DNA from: Parvibaculum sp.
GTDB taxonomy: Bacteria > Pseudomonadota > Alphaproteobacteria > Parvibaculales > Parvibaculaceae
NCBI GenBank assembly: GCA_030645235.1
Contig: JAUSMV010000030.1
Location: 620,001 to 684,000, forward strand
Reading direction: 5' to 3'
DNA: 64,000 nucleotides
In this document: positions 17,337 to 26,114 of the stretch, in pieces
Layout of the letters: every line of letters starts with the position of its first letter
How positions within the stretch are numbered: position 1 is the stretch's first letter
Notes under the pieces: model-generated
Databases searched by the model: none
Told to the model about the DNA's origin: nothing
What the model saw: only the letters and a program-made list of their open reading frames with translations
Translations under genes and position numbers: made by a program

Positions 17337-19283
17337 TCAGCGGGCATTTTCTGGACCAGCCAGCCCGCACTCAAGAATCGCATAGCTCCCTAAGCCCGCC
17401 TCGCCAGGGATTGCAAATTTCATCTTCGATCCGGTTTGGCCGCATTGATACTCGACACGATAATCCTTTTCGCAGCCCCGCGCAGGGTCGCCAAGTTTGC
17501 TCACATCGACACGATAAGCACAGCTCATCTGACCTGTGCAAACGCGCTCAATATCTTTCGTGACATTGCCCCGCCTAGCGCCGCAGTTTTCCCCATAGCT
17601 CGCAGACAGAACCCGAACGCCGTCTTCATGCTTGCCGCTCTGGAGTTTGAGCGCAGTGTCTGGACACATCAGGGAGGCAGATATCTTTCCCGCAGCACCC
17701 GTCACTATGTCCGCACGCAGCGCCTGCGGATTTTTCGAACACTGATAGGCGACAGTCAAGTCGTCCGGAGAACAACCCGGCTGAAGGCGTTTTAGTTTTC
17801 GACTGTCAATGTTGTAGCTGCAAGTTTCCCGCCCGTCACAAACCCGCCGCAACAGATTGGTTGCATTCCCTGCCGTACCTCCGCAAGTCTTTCCATAGGA
17901 GGCGGAAATGACTCCGATGCCCCCATACACAGCGAGTTTTGGAAGAAAGGTCGACACGTAAAGTGCAACAGCAAGAGCCGTCACAACCGGTATCGCGACA
18001 ACGATCAACGCAAGCTGCCGTCCTTTCAGATTGAACACCTTTACGTCTTGGCCACCCCAGAGAGCTTTGAGCCAGCGCCGGACAGGTACATCAAAACTCC
18101 GGTGCAACAGGACGGACGCCAACAAGAGTAGCACCATGCCCGCGGAAAATCGGATGAGTGAACCCGTTACGCCCACTCCGTCACCGAGCGCCGGCTGAAA
18201 CAGCTTGGCGACAAGCACAAAAACCGGAATGTGGATAAGGTATAGTTCATAGCTCGCATCGCCAAACTTCGTCATCCAGCGCGCCGACACAAAGCGCGTC
18301 AGTGGATCCCGATACCGAGCCATGCAGAAAATCAGAATCGCTACGCTTGGTGCCACGGCAAAGCTGTTGCGTAATTTGATGAGCAGCAACGGCGAAACTA
18401 CGTCCATATACATGACCACAGTGATTATGATGATCGTTGCAATGGCCACTGCTTGAAATAATGCTCCAGAGATACGTTCGACTTTTCTAACGGGAATTTT
18501 CTCCACCAGCAGATAGAGCTGCGCGAAAATGCAACCCAAAACAAACTCACCAATTCTCACATAAGGCGAAAAGTAAAGCAGCCAGCGGTAATAAGAATCC
18601 TGATAGGAAGTGACCTGAGATGCGATTTCGCCATATTTCTCAATCGCCCATGGTTCAATCACATTCATGCGATCAAACAAGACCACAATAAACGCCGCCC
18701 AAATGGCACACCAGAAAATGGCGGCCGCAATGGCGATAGAGGGCCGGCGTAACAAAAGAATAATGGGTGCAATGAGAGGGAACGCAAGATAGAAAAACCA
18801 TTCCGTGCTGATCGACCATGTGACGGGTACGGCAAGTCCGATCGCATATATCAACGAATAATCGCGAATGGGTACATAAACCCAGCTTTGTAATGACAAG
18901 AGATAGTAGGGTAAGGCGCGCAACTGAGCATCTGGCTGAAGGAGTTCGCCCGGACGAAGCGTATGGAACGTGAAATCTAGCGCGAGCAAAAGCAGAAAGA
19001 GCGGGTAGAGGCGGACAAACCGCGCCCACATAAAAGCGCCGATGCCGCGCAAGCCACCTTGCGTCACCGATGTCCGGTAGTTGAGATGAATAACAAACCC
19101 GCTCAGGACGAAAAACAACGTCATGCCAAAAGCTGTGCCGCGACCCAACCAATCGATAATGTATGCGTGCTCAGGACCAAAGCGCAGCGTGATCCCTGCG
19201 CCATGAGCAACGGCGACAGATAATGCCGCAATGAAACGCAGTCCGGTGAGTGCGGGGATGTCATTCTTGTCCGAGCTTAACAC
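17337..19283 (-). CDS. Acyltransferase-3 (OafA/NodX-like) membrane protein with two C-terminal SUEL-lectin-like domains
   Basis: 648 residues from GTG 19283. Residues 1 to about 380 are an acyltransferase-3 domain: IPALTGLRFIAALSVAVAHG at the start, VLSGFVIHLNY, STEWFFYLAFPL and about ten membrane spans. Family members O-acetylate (or acylate) surface glycans. After a last span (about residues 420-440) the periplasmic tail holds two similar units, about residues 452-514 and 557-612, each with I/LSASYG, CG...GN.T, VCxGxxxCxY, a GC and a closing V.YQC. This is the pattern of SUEL/rhamnose-binding lectin domains with paired cysteines. The second also has the LGDPA.GC feature. The tail may bind the glycan being acylated (inference). 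Confidence 0.85.
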   Translation of the reverse strand: MLSSDKNDIPALTGLRFIAALSVAVAHGAGITLRFGPEHAYIIDWLGRGTAFGMTLFFVLSGFVIHLNYRTSVTQGGLRGIGAFMWARFVRLYPLFLLLLALDFTFHTLRPGELLQPDAQLRALPYYLLSLQSWVYVPIRDYSLIYAIGLAVPVTWSISTEWFFYLAFPLIAPIILLLRRPSIAIAAAIFWCAIWAAFIVVLFDRMNVIEPWAIEKYGEIASQVTSYQDSYYRWLLYFSPYVRIGEFVLGCIFAQLYLLVEKIPVRKVERISGALFQAVAIATIIIITVVMYMDVVSPLLLIKLRNSFAVAPSVAILIFCMARYRDPLTRFVSARWMTKFGDASYELYLIHIPVFVLVAKLFQPALGDGVGVTGSLIRFSAGMVLLLLASVLLHRSFDVPVRRWLKALWGGQDVKVFNLKGRQLALIVVAIPVVTALAVALYVSTFLPKLAVYGGIGVISASYGKTCGGTAGNATNLLRRVCDGRETCSYNIDSRKLKRLQPGCSPDDLTVAYQCSKNPQALRADIVTGAAGKISASLMCPDTALKLQSGKHEDGVRVLSASYGENCGARRGNVTKDIERVCTGQMSCAYRVDVSKLGDPARGCEKDYRVEYQCGQTGSKMKFAIPGEAGLGSYAILECGLAGPENAR

Positions 19284-19323
19284 GACACTTGCCCCACCAC
19301 CTTCTTAGACCCAAGCGCAAGTC

Positions 19324-20370
19324 TTACATCCTAACCATGACACGGCCTGCGGTGTCACCACCACGCATTGCAGCGATGGCTTTGTTAATATCGTCGAGGC
19401 TAAAACGAGCTGTAACGAGGCGATCGAGATCGATAACACCTTGCGCGTATAGCGATTGGTAGCGTGGTATATCAATCTCGGGAACAGCTTCGCCGCCGTG
19501 CGAACCGCTAATGGATTTTCCGAAATGAAGTGGCAGAGAATAGATCGTTGTGTCACTGCCCTTCTTTGGCACACCTACCAGCACAACACGACCCTGCGGC
19601 TTTGTAATTTCATAACCCATCTGAATGATCGGTGGCTGACCTGTATTGTCGATAAAGACATCCAGACCTTGCACGCCTGTGATTTTCTCGATGGTGGCAC
19701 GCGCATCACTTGTTTTGGCGTTGATTAAATGGGTCGCGCCCAATGAGCGAGCGAGTTCGAGCTTGTTATCATAAAGATCAACAGCGATAATTGGATACGC
19801 CGTCGAGAGAGCGGCCGCCTGAATAATGTTGAGGCCGATGCCACCGGCACCAAAGACAACAACGGACTCGCCAATGTTAATTTTGGCATTGTTAACGACG
19901 ACGCCGAAGCCCGTGGTGACAGCGCAGCCAAACAAAGCAGCGACTTCCATGTTGCTATCAGCGGGAATTTTAGTCAGGCGATTTTCAGAAATGATGGCAT
20001 GCTGGCTGAAAGTCGTGACCCAACCGGCATTGACCTTTTTGCCATCCCACAAATAAGCAGGTGGCTGGGCCTCGATGCCCGGACCTTTACGCCAATGCAT
20101 GACGACTTTGTCATCGGGCTTCACCTGACGCACACCTGCACCGACAGCGAGCACTGTGCCAGACGCTTCATGCCCGAGAAGATGCGGCAGAAATCTATCC
20201 GGACCCTTCGCACCATCGATTTCGCCGATCTGCGAGCCGCAAATGCCGCTATGCTGGATTTGAACAAGCACTTGCCCAACATCGAGAGCGGGCGGCAAAT
20301 CTATCTCCGCAACGACAAGAGGTTGGCGCTGCTCAACAAGGATCGCGGCTTTTGTTTTTGTGGGAAGCAT
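19324..20370 (-). CDS. Zinc-type medium-chain alcohol/polyol dehydrogenase
   Basis: 348 residues from ATG 20370 (MLPTKTKAA). The catalytic-zinc ligands are visible: the Cys in SGICGSQIGE (near residue 46) and the GHE in LLGHEASGTV (near residue 70). The NAD(P) site is VVVFGAGGIGLNIIQAAALS (about residues 179-198). The usual four-cysteine structural-zinc lobe is missing; that region reads WRKGPGIEAQPPAYLWDGKK without cysteines. Family members oxidise alcohols or sugars or reduce the ketone. It is the last gene of the nine-gene operon and lies 10 bp after the methyltransferase, so it likely acts on the same sugar. Confidence 0.85.
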   Translation of the reverse strand: MLPTKTKAAILVEQRQPLVVAEIDLPPALDVGQVLVQIQHSGICGSQIGEIDGAKGPDRFLPHLLGHEASGTVLAVGAGVRQVKPDDKVVMHWRKGPGIEAQPPAYLWDGKKVNAGWVTTFSQHAIISENRLTKIPADSNMEVAALFGCAVTTGFGVVVNNAKINIGESVVVFGAGGIGLNIIQAAALSTAYPIIAVDLYDNKLELARSLGATHLINAKTSDARATIEKITGVQGLDVFIDNTGQPPIIQMGYEITKPQGRVVLVGVPKKGSDTTIYSLPLHFGKSISGSHGGEAVPEIDIPRYQSLYAQGVIDLDRLVTARFSLDDINKAIAAMRGGDTAGRVMVRM

Positions 20371-20380
20371 CAGAGCAGTC

Positions 20381-21049
20381 CTATTCGAAATAGATGAAGG
20401 AATGATCGCCGCTATACCCGGTCTGTTTGAACCACCACGCCCATTCATCCGGCGTGTTAAAGGCTTCGCATGTCACCTGCCAATAGAGGAGGTTCGCCTT
20501 TTCGGTTTCGTTCCGATAAGACTCAACGCAAATATATTTGTGTTTCTTGCCGACGCGCTCCATCTCGCGCAACGCTGGATCAAGGTCATAGTTATGCAGG
20601 TTGTGTAATGTGTTGATCGAGAAGACAAGATCAAACTCATTGTCGGCAAAAGGCAACCTATTGGCGTGGCCCACTTGCACACGGTCTTTTACGCCTTCAA
20701 CGACGTTTTCAATTGCGTATTCAGACACGTCAATGCCGCGTACTTCGACGCCCGACACGACTTGCGTAAAGTCATAAATCAGGAAGCCTTTGCCGCAACC
20801 GATGTCGAGGATCTTGTCACCGGGTTTAATACCGTAGTGGTCGGCCATAGCTTTGGCTACTTTTGCCCAGCGCCCGTCATAGCGGTAGCCACCATAATTG
20901 ACGCGACGATCGCCGTCCCAATAATCAAAACCCCATTTCTTCGCGAGGTCAGCCGCCTTGGCCTTCGGAAATTCGGGGTCGTTGACACGCGCGAGATAGT
21001 CTCGCGTCGTGGCCTTGTGGATGACGGATAGGAAATCGACGTAAGCCAT
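20381..21049 (-). CDS. Class I SAM-dependent methyltransferase (Methyltransf_11 type)
   Basis: 222 residues. Motif I KILDIGCGKGFLIYDF (about residues 79-94), motif II RGIDVSEYAIENV and motif IV NEFDLVFSINTLHNL (about residues 139-153) are all well kept. An N-terminal segment of about 60 residues (MAYVDFLSVIHKATTRDYLARV) precedes the fold. The substrate is unknown. The gene sits 9 bp after the APH-like kinase gene and 10 bp before the dehydrogenase gene, in the operon with the split transketolase. Confidence 0.85.
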   Translation of the reverse strand: MAYVDFLSVIHKATTRDYLARVNDPEFPKAKAADLAKKWGFDYWDGDRRVNYGGYRYDGRWAKVAKAMADHYGIKPGDKILDIGCGKGFLIYDFTQVVSGVEVRGIDVSEYAIENVVEGVKDRVQVGHANRLPFADNEFDLVFSINTLHNLHNYDLDPALREMERVGKKHKYICVESYRNETEKANLLYWQVTCEAFNTPDEWAWWFKQTGYSGDHSFIYFE

Positions 21050-21058
21050 TAAAAATCC

Positions 21059-22081
21059 TCAGTGCTTCAGTGCGGTCAACGCAACTCTGACCTTATCAAG
21101 TTGCATCCGTTTGCGCAGAGACTTTTCAGCCTCCGGATTGGCAAAGCGACGCCGCTTTGCATCATCGGGGAGAAAATCGTTCAGCATGATGCAAGCCCAT
21201 TTCAGTTTTTGAGCCGGCAACAGGATACGGGCGCGACGCTTCAGACCCTCCGCGTCGTCACAAAAAAACATTGTACGCTCAAGGAAGCGCTCGAAATGAT
21301 CGGCCGACACAGGCACCTGCGGTTGGCAAAAGAAGTCCGCCGCCATCTTGGCCGGATCGTCCAGGCCGGCATACTCAAAATCGATAAAAGTGACGCCGCC
21401 GTCTGGGCGCAACAATGCATTGTGAAAGCCGAAATCGGAGGGGGAGACGCAACGTTGAACGGAAGGTAAAACCTGATCGGGTTCAAGTTGGCATATAGCG
21501 AGTTCGGCCTTAATCACCCTTTTGGTTGAGGTCCATACCTTTTCGATCTCCGCCACATAGGATCTGGCTTCCTTACCCGCCTCGTCGTCGATTTCAATCG
21601 CAGCAAGACGTGCGACGCGGCGGTCGATGAGTGAACAATGATCGGCTATACTGAAACAGGCTTCGGAGGCGACGGGCATTTCTTTCGCATATTCAGCGCG
21701 GTCAGCGCCGTTGAGCGCGACAAAAAAATCTGCCGCCATGTCAACATGGCGAGCATTCAGCTCCTGCGTTGAGAGTTTTCGTCCCTCGATAAACTCGTAA
21801 AGACCGATACCGTTCTCTTCGTCCTTGGCAATGGGTTTGGGTACATTCGAAATACCCTGCCCTATTGCATAAACGATAAGTGACCATTCAGCGCCGAGGC
21901 GATCGCGTGGGTCCTGTCCGCTGCGATAATATTTTTTGGCGAGGACACGTTTGTTGCGCAGATGAATTTCATAGACGAGATTATTGCCACCCTCGCGGCA
22001 GGGACAAGCAGAAAATTCGCTAAGGTCCTCGCCTTGAAGAGTGAGAAGCATTTTGACCTGTGTCAAAAATTCATTAGACAC
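21059..22081 (-). CDS. APH-like phosphotransferase (aminoglycoside/choline kinase fold)
   Basis: 340 residues from GTG 22081, overlapping the upstream HAD-like stop by 8 bp. The N-lobe has RVLAKKYY with a candidate ATP-binding Lys. The catalytic loop is SDFGFHNALL (about residues 214-223; D..N in place of HGDxxxxN) and the metal-binding stretch is VTFIDFEYAGLDDPAKMAADFF (about residues 229-250). The family phosphorylates small-molecule hydroxyls, including sugars, choline and homoserine. In this operon it is a candidate sugar kinase acting with the HAD phosphatase-like protein and the isomerase. The catalytic loop lacks the usual His-Gly before Asp, which is worth noting. Confidence 0.75.
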   Translation of the reverse strand: MSNEFLTQVKMLLTLQGEDLSEFSACPCREGGNNLVYEIHLRNKRVLAKKYYRSGQDPRDRLGAEWSLIVYAIGQGISNVPKPIAKDEENGIGLYEFIEGRKLSTQELNARHVDMAADFFVALNGADRAEYAKEMPVASEACFSIADHCSLIDRRVARLAAIEIDDEAGKEARSYVAEIEKVWTSTKRVIKAELAICQLEPDQVLPSVQRCVSPSDFGFHNALLRPDGGVTFIDFEYAGLDDPAKMAADFFCQPQVPVSADHFERFLERTMFFCDDAEGLKRRARILLPAQKLKWACIMLNDFLPDDAKRRRFANPEAEKSLRKRMQLDKVRVALTALKH

Positions 22082-22685
22082 GTGTCACCCCAAGATGGCG
22101 CGCAATGCTACCCCAAGACGTCTGGCGCAACAGGCTTGTATGATCCGTATGAATATCGTCGGGATCAAAGAGGATAGGGCTTACGCCCGAGGGGAAATAG
22201 GAAGCCAGTAAAATTTCCGGCAGATCATCGATGAAAAAATCGCATTGAAGCACGCCGACACGGACGAGTTTCTCTTCTTTGGTGAGTTCAAAATAGGCGC
22301 GGTCGGAGGGGATCAAAGCGCCCTGTTCGTCACGCAACGATGCCTCAACCCAAGTGCGGGCCGCCTCATGCAAATCATATTGCACACCGCGGAAAGGATA
22401 GCGCGTCTTATGACTGACGATAAAAAGCTCATGACCCTGTACCTGTGCCGCACGCATAAAGTCAAAGGCACCGGGATAGGCAATGGCTTCCGCCATGCGT
22501 CCGCCATAGACCGTACCCTGCATTTCGGTCCAGTCATCTTCGCGGCCAATTTTTCGCAGGTGATCGCGCACAGCAACTTTGGTTTGCACTATGTTTGGAG
22601 GAACAAGCCCCGCCTCATGCGCCACTTTGAAAAATAGCGCGTCGTAGCTCACGATTGTGTTATCGAAATCTATTCCGATGCGCAT
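22074..22685 (-). CDS. HAD-superfamily hydrolase-like protein
   Basis: 203 residues from ATG 22685. The start MRIGIDFDNTIVSYDALF holds the HAD motif I (DxDNT/T) with both aspartates. VSHKTRYPF (about residue 93) would be motif II/III territory, and CDFFIDDLPEILLA (about residues 162-175) matches the DD of motif IV. The length suits a small HAD phosphatase. A sugar-phosphate phosphatase (GmhB-like in role, not in sequence) is a guess from the operon. It starts 7 bp after the transketolase C-terminal subunit gene ends. Confidence 0.75.
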   Translation of the reverse strand: MRIGIDFDNTIVSYDALFFKVAHEAGLVPPNIVQTKVAVRDHLRKIGREDDWTEMQGTVYGGRMAEAIAYPGAFDFMRAAQVQGHELFIVSHKTRYPFRGVQYDLHEAARTWVEASLRDEQGALIPSDRAYFELTKEEKLVRVGVLQCDFFIDDLPEILLASYFPSGVSPILFDPDDIHTDHTSLLRQTSWGSIARHLGVTRV

Positions 22686-22692
22686 CGGGCAC

Positions 22693-23616
22693 TCATGCCA
22701 AAGCCGCTTTGATCTTTTGTGCCATGTGTTCAGCGCCAAGGCCCAATTGTTCGCGGGCATATTCCTGTTCGCCTGACAAACGGAAGAATGCGTCCGGTGT
22801 ACCAAAGCGCAGGAACTTCGAGATCTTCACCTCGCCATCAATCAGCCATTCCGACACGGCAGCGCCTAAACCACCAATGAGGCTGTGTTCTTCGATTGTG
22901 GCGACGAGTTTGAACCGCGAGAAGGCTTCGGCAAGGCAAGCTTCGTCGAGCGGCTTTACAGTGTGAAAACTCACGACGCGGGCCGTGATGCCCTGATCCC
23001 TCAACAGTTTCGCGGTATGCATGACTTCGGGCAGCATGTTGCCGGTGGAGAGCAGGCAAACATCCACGCCCTCTTCCACCGTGATGGCCTTGCCGATGGC
23101 GAAGTCTGCAGGGATACCGGCATGGACAACGGGTTCGCCCTTTTTACCCATGCGAATATAGACCGGGTTATCCTGTTTCAGCGCCGCGCGCATAGCGGCG
23201 CGCACTTCCCATGCGTCGGCGGGGCAGACAACTTTCATGTTAGGCAGCGAGCGCAAAATAGCGATGTCCTCGCAAGAGTGATGCGTAGGCCCCAGACCCG
23301 CATAGGACATACCCGCGCCAACAGCGACGATGATAACGGGGGCTTCCTGATAGCAGACATCAACGCGGATTTGCTCAAAGCAGCGCGAGGTAATGAAAGG
23401 CGTGATCGTGTAGGCGATGGGGCGCAAGCCTGACATGGCCATGCCCGCTGCAACGCCCATCATGTTTTGCTCGGCGACACCGCAGTTAAGAAAACGTGAT
23501 TCATGGGCAGCGCGGAACTTATCGAACAGACGGTTGCCAATGTCGCCCGACAGCATGACGACACGCGGATCTTCGTTGCCAAGCTTGGTGAGTTCGTCTG
23601 CGAATGCGTTTCTCAT
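22693..23616 (-). CDS. Transketolase-like C-terminal subunit
   Basis: 307 residues, covering the pyrimidine-binding and C-terminal domains of a split transketolase. MRNAFADELTKLGNEDPRVVMLSGDIG opens it, and FLNCGVAEQNMMGVAAGMAMSG (about residues 42-63) carries the conserved Glu that activates the ThDP pyrimidine ring. HHSCEDIAILRSLPNMKVV follows. The ATG overlaps the stop of the N-terminal subunit gene by 4 bp (ATGA), so the halves are co-translated. Split transketolases of this type sit in many biosynthetic clusters and move C2 ketol units. Its place beside an isomerase and kinases suggests making a longer sugar rather than serving the pentose pathway. Confidence 0.9.
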   Translation of the reverse strand: MRNAFADELTKLGNEDPRVVMLSGDIGNRLFDKFRAAHESRFLNCGVAEQNMMGVAAGMAMSGLRPIAYTITPFITSRCFEQIRVDVCYQEAPVIIVAVGAGMSYAGLGPTHHSCEDIAILRSLPNMKVVCPADAWEVRAAMRAALKQDNPVYIRMGKKGEPVVHAGIPADFAIGKAITVEEGVDVCLLSTGNMLPEVMHTAKLLRDQGITARVVSFHTVKPLDEACLAEAFSRFKLVATIEEHSLIGGLGAAVSEWLIDGEVKISKFLRFGTPDAFFRLSGEQEYAREQLGLGAEHMAQKIKAALA

Positions 23617-24455
23617 GCGAGGCCAAGCTCCTTGTGCGAAATCACAACTTCCTCGGCGGTCGGTGCGCGGTAATGCCAGTTATTGTCGTCTTCCATGAAG
23701 GAGACGCCTTTGCCTTTCACAGTGTGCGCGACAATCGCCACAGGCTTACCGCTGCCGTTCGGTACATTGGCCATCAGAGCGGCGACGGCACCGATGTCAT
23801 GACCGTCAACTTCAACCGCATCCCAGCCAAAGGCTTCCCATTTTTCACGCAAAGGCGCTAGCGCCAGCGTTTCATTAGAACGCGCTGTCGCCTGCCATTT
23901 GTTGTAGTCGATGATGACACAGAGATTTTCAAGATTCTGAGCGGCGGCAAACATCGCCGCTTCCCAAACAGAACCTTCGTTGCATTCGCCGTCGGACATC
24001 AGCGCATAGACACGGTATTTCTGACCTTTGATGCGGCCCGCAAGGGCCATTCCGTTGCCGATCGGCAGACCATGACCGAGTGAACCTGTCGCTGCCTCAA
24101 CACCGGGCAATGAATTTGCAGGCGGATGCTCTGCGAGTTTTCCGCCATCCTTCGTGTAGGTTTCGAGCAGGCTTTCAGGATAGAAGCTGCGAAAAGCGAG
24201 TGCAGAATAAATTGTAGTGGCCGCATGTCCTTTCGAAAGAATGAAGCGGTCGCGGAGTTCGTCCTTGGGTTGCTTCGGATCAATATGCAGCACATGCCAA
24301 TAAGCGGCGGCAACAATGTCACAGCAAGAAAGCGACGAGCCGAGATGCGCGCTACCCGCAGCATGAGACATTTCGATCACTTTGCCGCGCAGACGGCGCG
24401 CAGCATCTTCAAGCGATTTGACGTCTAGATTTGCCTTCGCGGCCTGAACATTCAT
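23613..24455 (-). CDS. Transketolase-like N-terminal (ThDP-binding) subunit
   Basis: 280 residues from ATG 24455 (MNVQAAKANL). The ThDP-binding domain is complete: HLGSSLSCCDIVAAAYW, LSKGHAATTIYSALA, HPPANSLPGVEAATGSLGHG, and the metal-diphosphate site MSDGECNEGSVWEAAMFAA ending in DYNKWQ (about residues 140-190). The usual GDG reads SDG here. Together with the coupled C-terminal half it makes a full transketolase. It lies 32 bp after the dehydratase-like gene in the same operon. Confidence 0.9.
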   Translation of the reverse strand: MNVQAAKANLDVKSLEDAARRLRGKVIEMSHAAGSAHLGSSLSCCDIVAAAYWHVLHIDPKQPKDELRDRFILSKGHAATTIYSALAFRSFYPESLLETYTKDGGKLAEHPPANSLPGVEAATGSLGHGLPIGNGMALAGRIKGQKYRVYALMSDGECNEGSVWEAAMFAAAQNLENLCVIIDYNKWQATARSNETLALAPLREKWEAFGWDAVEVDGHDIGAVAALMANVPNGSGKPVAIVAHTVKGKGVSFMEDDNNWHYRAPTAEEVVISHKELGLA

Positions 24456-24487
24456 CGGAACGGTCTCCTTGCGCTGATCCGACAGGA

Positions 24488-25486
24488 TCAAGGCTTGTGC
24501 ATGTAGTCCGCAGGCAGGCGCTGCAACTGGTCGATATATTTTTCGGCCCAGAGGATTGTATCCTCCAAACCTTGTTCGAGCGAAATCTTATCACTCCAGC
24601 CAAGCTCTGTGCGCAGCTTATCGCTGTTGAGCATATAAGCTGTGTCTTTGCCGGGACGTTCATCCACAATTTCGACGGCTTGTGCCATGTCTTTGCCGAG
24701 GCGCTTGACAATCATCTCGACCAACTCGCAGATCGAAATAAGACGCGGCGTCGAGATGTGGTAAGTGTCACCCAATGTGCCTTTGAGGGCGATGGCAAGC
24801 GTTGCTGCCGACACGTCGCGCATATCAATAAATGAGCGAATCGAATGGCCGCCGCCGTGAAGCTGGAGCTTGCGACCCGTCATCGCAAACAAGATCGTGC
24901 GCGGCACGATGCGGTAAAGCTGCTGACCGGGACCAAAGACATTGGCCGCACGTGTCGAAACAGCCGGAAAGCCATGTTGCTTCACATAAGTCTTAAGACT
25001 CATGTCGCCCGCAGCGCGCGAGACGGCATAGGGCGTTGTCGGATTTAACGGCATATCCTCTTTGATCCAGCCATCTGTGCTGCCATAGACCTCCGGCGTC
25101 GTCACATGGACATAGCGGTCGAGAAAATCGAGATGGCGCAGGCGTTCATGCAAGCGCACGGTTGAAACGACATTGGTCATCATCCAATGGTCCGGATATT
25201 TCCAGCTTTCGCCGACCATGCTTTGCGCGGCGAAATTGACCACGTGGCTTGGACGTACGCGGCGCAGGATTTCATCGAGCTTGTCGAGGTCGTTGTTGAT
25301 ATCAACGGTCTCGAAGGTCACTGTGCCAGCGCGCTTCTGCCATTTGTAAGGCAGAAAGGCATCATGCGGTTCGGGCGAGCGGCTTGTCGCCACAACATCA
25401 TAACCCTGCCCCGCTAGATAGTCGGCAAAGGTCGCGCCGGAAAATGAATTCGAGCCGAGAATAAGAAATTTCTCGTTGGATGACAT
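24488..25486 (-). CDS. NAD-dependent sugar-nucleotide dehydratase/epimerase (extended SDR)
   Basis: 332 residues. The NAD site FLILGSNSFSGATFADYLAG (about residues 7-26) is a slightly altered GxxGxxG. VVNFAAQSMVGESW, the VTTPEVYGS block and PYAVSRAAGD (YxxxR in place of the usual YxxxK; about residues 152-156) follow the fold of dTDP-glucose and GDP-mannose 4,6-dehydratases. The TPEVYG stretch resembles the T-D/E-E triad region of 4,6-dehydratases. The Lys-to-Arg change at the catalytic Lys position is odd and might alter activity. The substrate is unknown; a 4-keto-6-deoxy route or 4-epimerisation is possible. Confidence 0.8.
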   Translation of the reverse strand: MSSNEKFLILGSNSFSGATFADYLAGQGYDVVATSRSPEPHDAFLPYKWQKRAGTVTFETVDINNDLDKLDEILRRVRPSHVVNFAAQSMVGESWKYPDHWMMTNVVSTVRLHERLRHLDFLDRYVHVTTPEVYGSTDGWIKEDMPLNPTTPYAVSRAAGDMSLKTYVKQHGFPAVSTRAANVFGPGQQLYRIVPRTILFAMTGRKLQLHGGGHSIRSFIDMRDVSAATLAIALKGTLGDTYHISTPRLISICELVEMIVKRLGKDMAQAVEIVDERPGKDTAYMLNSDKLRTELGWSDKISLEQGLEDTILWAEKYIDQLQRLPADYMHKP

Positions 25487-25503
25487 ATTGAACTTCTATT
25501 CCG

Positions 25504-26112
25504 TCAATTAGAAACCTGATCGCGCTGCGTATAGAGCCACTGCATGATCATGTGCCCGACAATCAACTGCATGTCTTCTGAAATTTGCATGTCGTCAATA
25601 TTGAAGTGAATAGGAACATCGACCATGCCCAAAGCCTTGCCGCCCGTGTAGCCGAGAATGCCGTAGGATTTCATACCGATGCGCTTGGCTTCGTCGAGCG
25701 CCACCAAAATATTCGGTGAGTTGCCGCTGCCCGACAGCACAATCAGAACGTCGTCGGGGCGCGCCTGCACCGCGAGTTGCAACGAGAAAATCTTGTCATA
25801 GCCCTCATCATTCGCAAGGCAAGTCAGCACGGCGGAATTGGCGGGTAGCGCATGGATGCGAAGGCCTGAACCCGGCTTTTTGGAAATGCCGTAAACAAAA
25901 TCATTAGCAAGGTGGATGGCATTGCCTGCGCTACCGCCATTGCCTGCGATAAAAATCTGACGGCCCGTCTTCCAACAATCGAGGAACTCTTCGGCAAGCG
26001 CCGAAACAGGTGACCAGTCAGTGTCCGCCATCAACGCAGAGAGACGCACCGAATAGTCGGCGAACAAGGCGTTTGATTGGGAGAGCTCTGAGGAACCGCG
26101 CAGATTTTGCAT
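25504..26112 (-). CDS. SIS-domain phosphosugar isomerase, GmhA-like (sedoheptulose-7-phosphate isomerase family)
   Basis: 202 residues from ATG 26112 (MQNLRGS). One SIS domain: IFIAGNGGSAGNAIHLANDF (about residues 45-64), LSGSGNSPNILVALDEA (about residues 117-133) and the C-terminal EDMQLIVGHMIMQWL with the Glu and His used by GmhA. Size and motif spacing fit GmhA, which turns sedoheptulose 7-phosphate into D-glycero-manno-heptose 7-phosphate. The homologue LmbN in lincomycin synthesis acts on an octulose phosphate, so chain length cannot be fixed here. It lies between the epimerase (2 bp) and the dehydratase-like gene (17 bp). Confidence 0.85.
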   Translation of the reverse strand: MQNLRGSSELSQSNALFADYSVRLSALMADTDWSPVSALAEEFLDCWKTGRQIFIAGNGGSAGNAIHLANDFVYGISKKPGSGLRIHALPANSAVLTCLANDEGYDKIFSLQLAVQARPDDVLIVLSGSGNSPNILVALDEAKRIGMKSYGILGYTGGKALGMVDVPIHFNIDDMQISEDMQLIVGHMIMQWLYTQRDQVSN

Positions 26113-26114
26113 AC

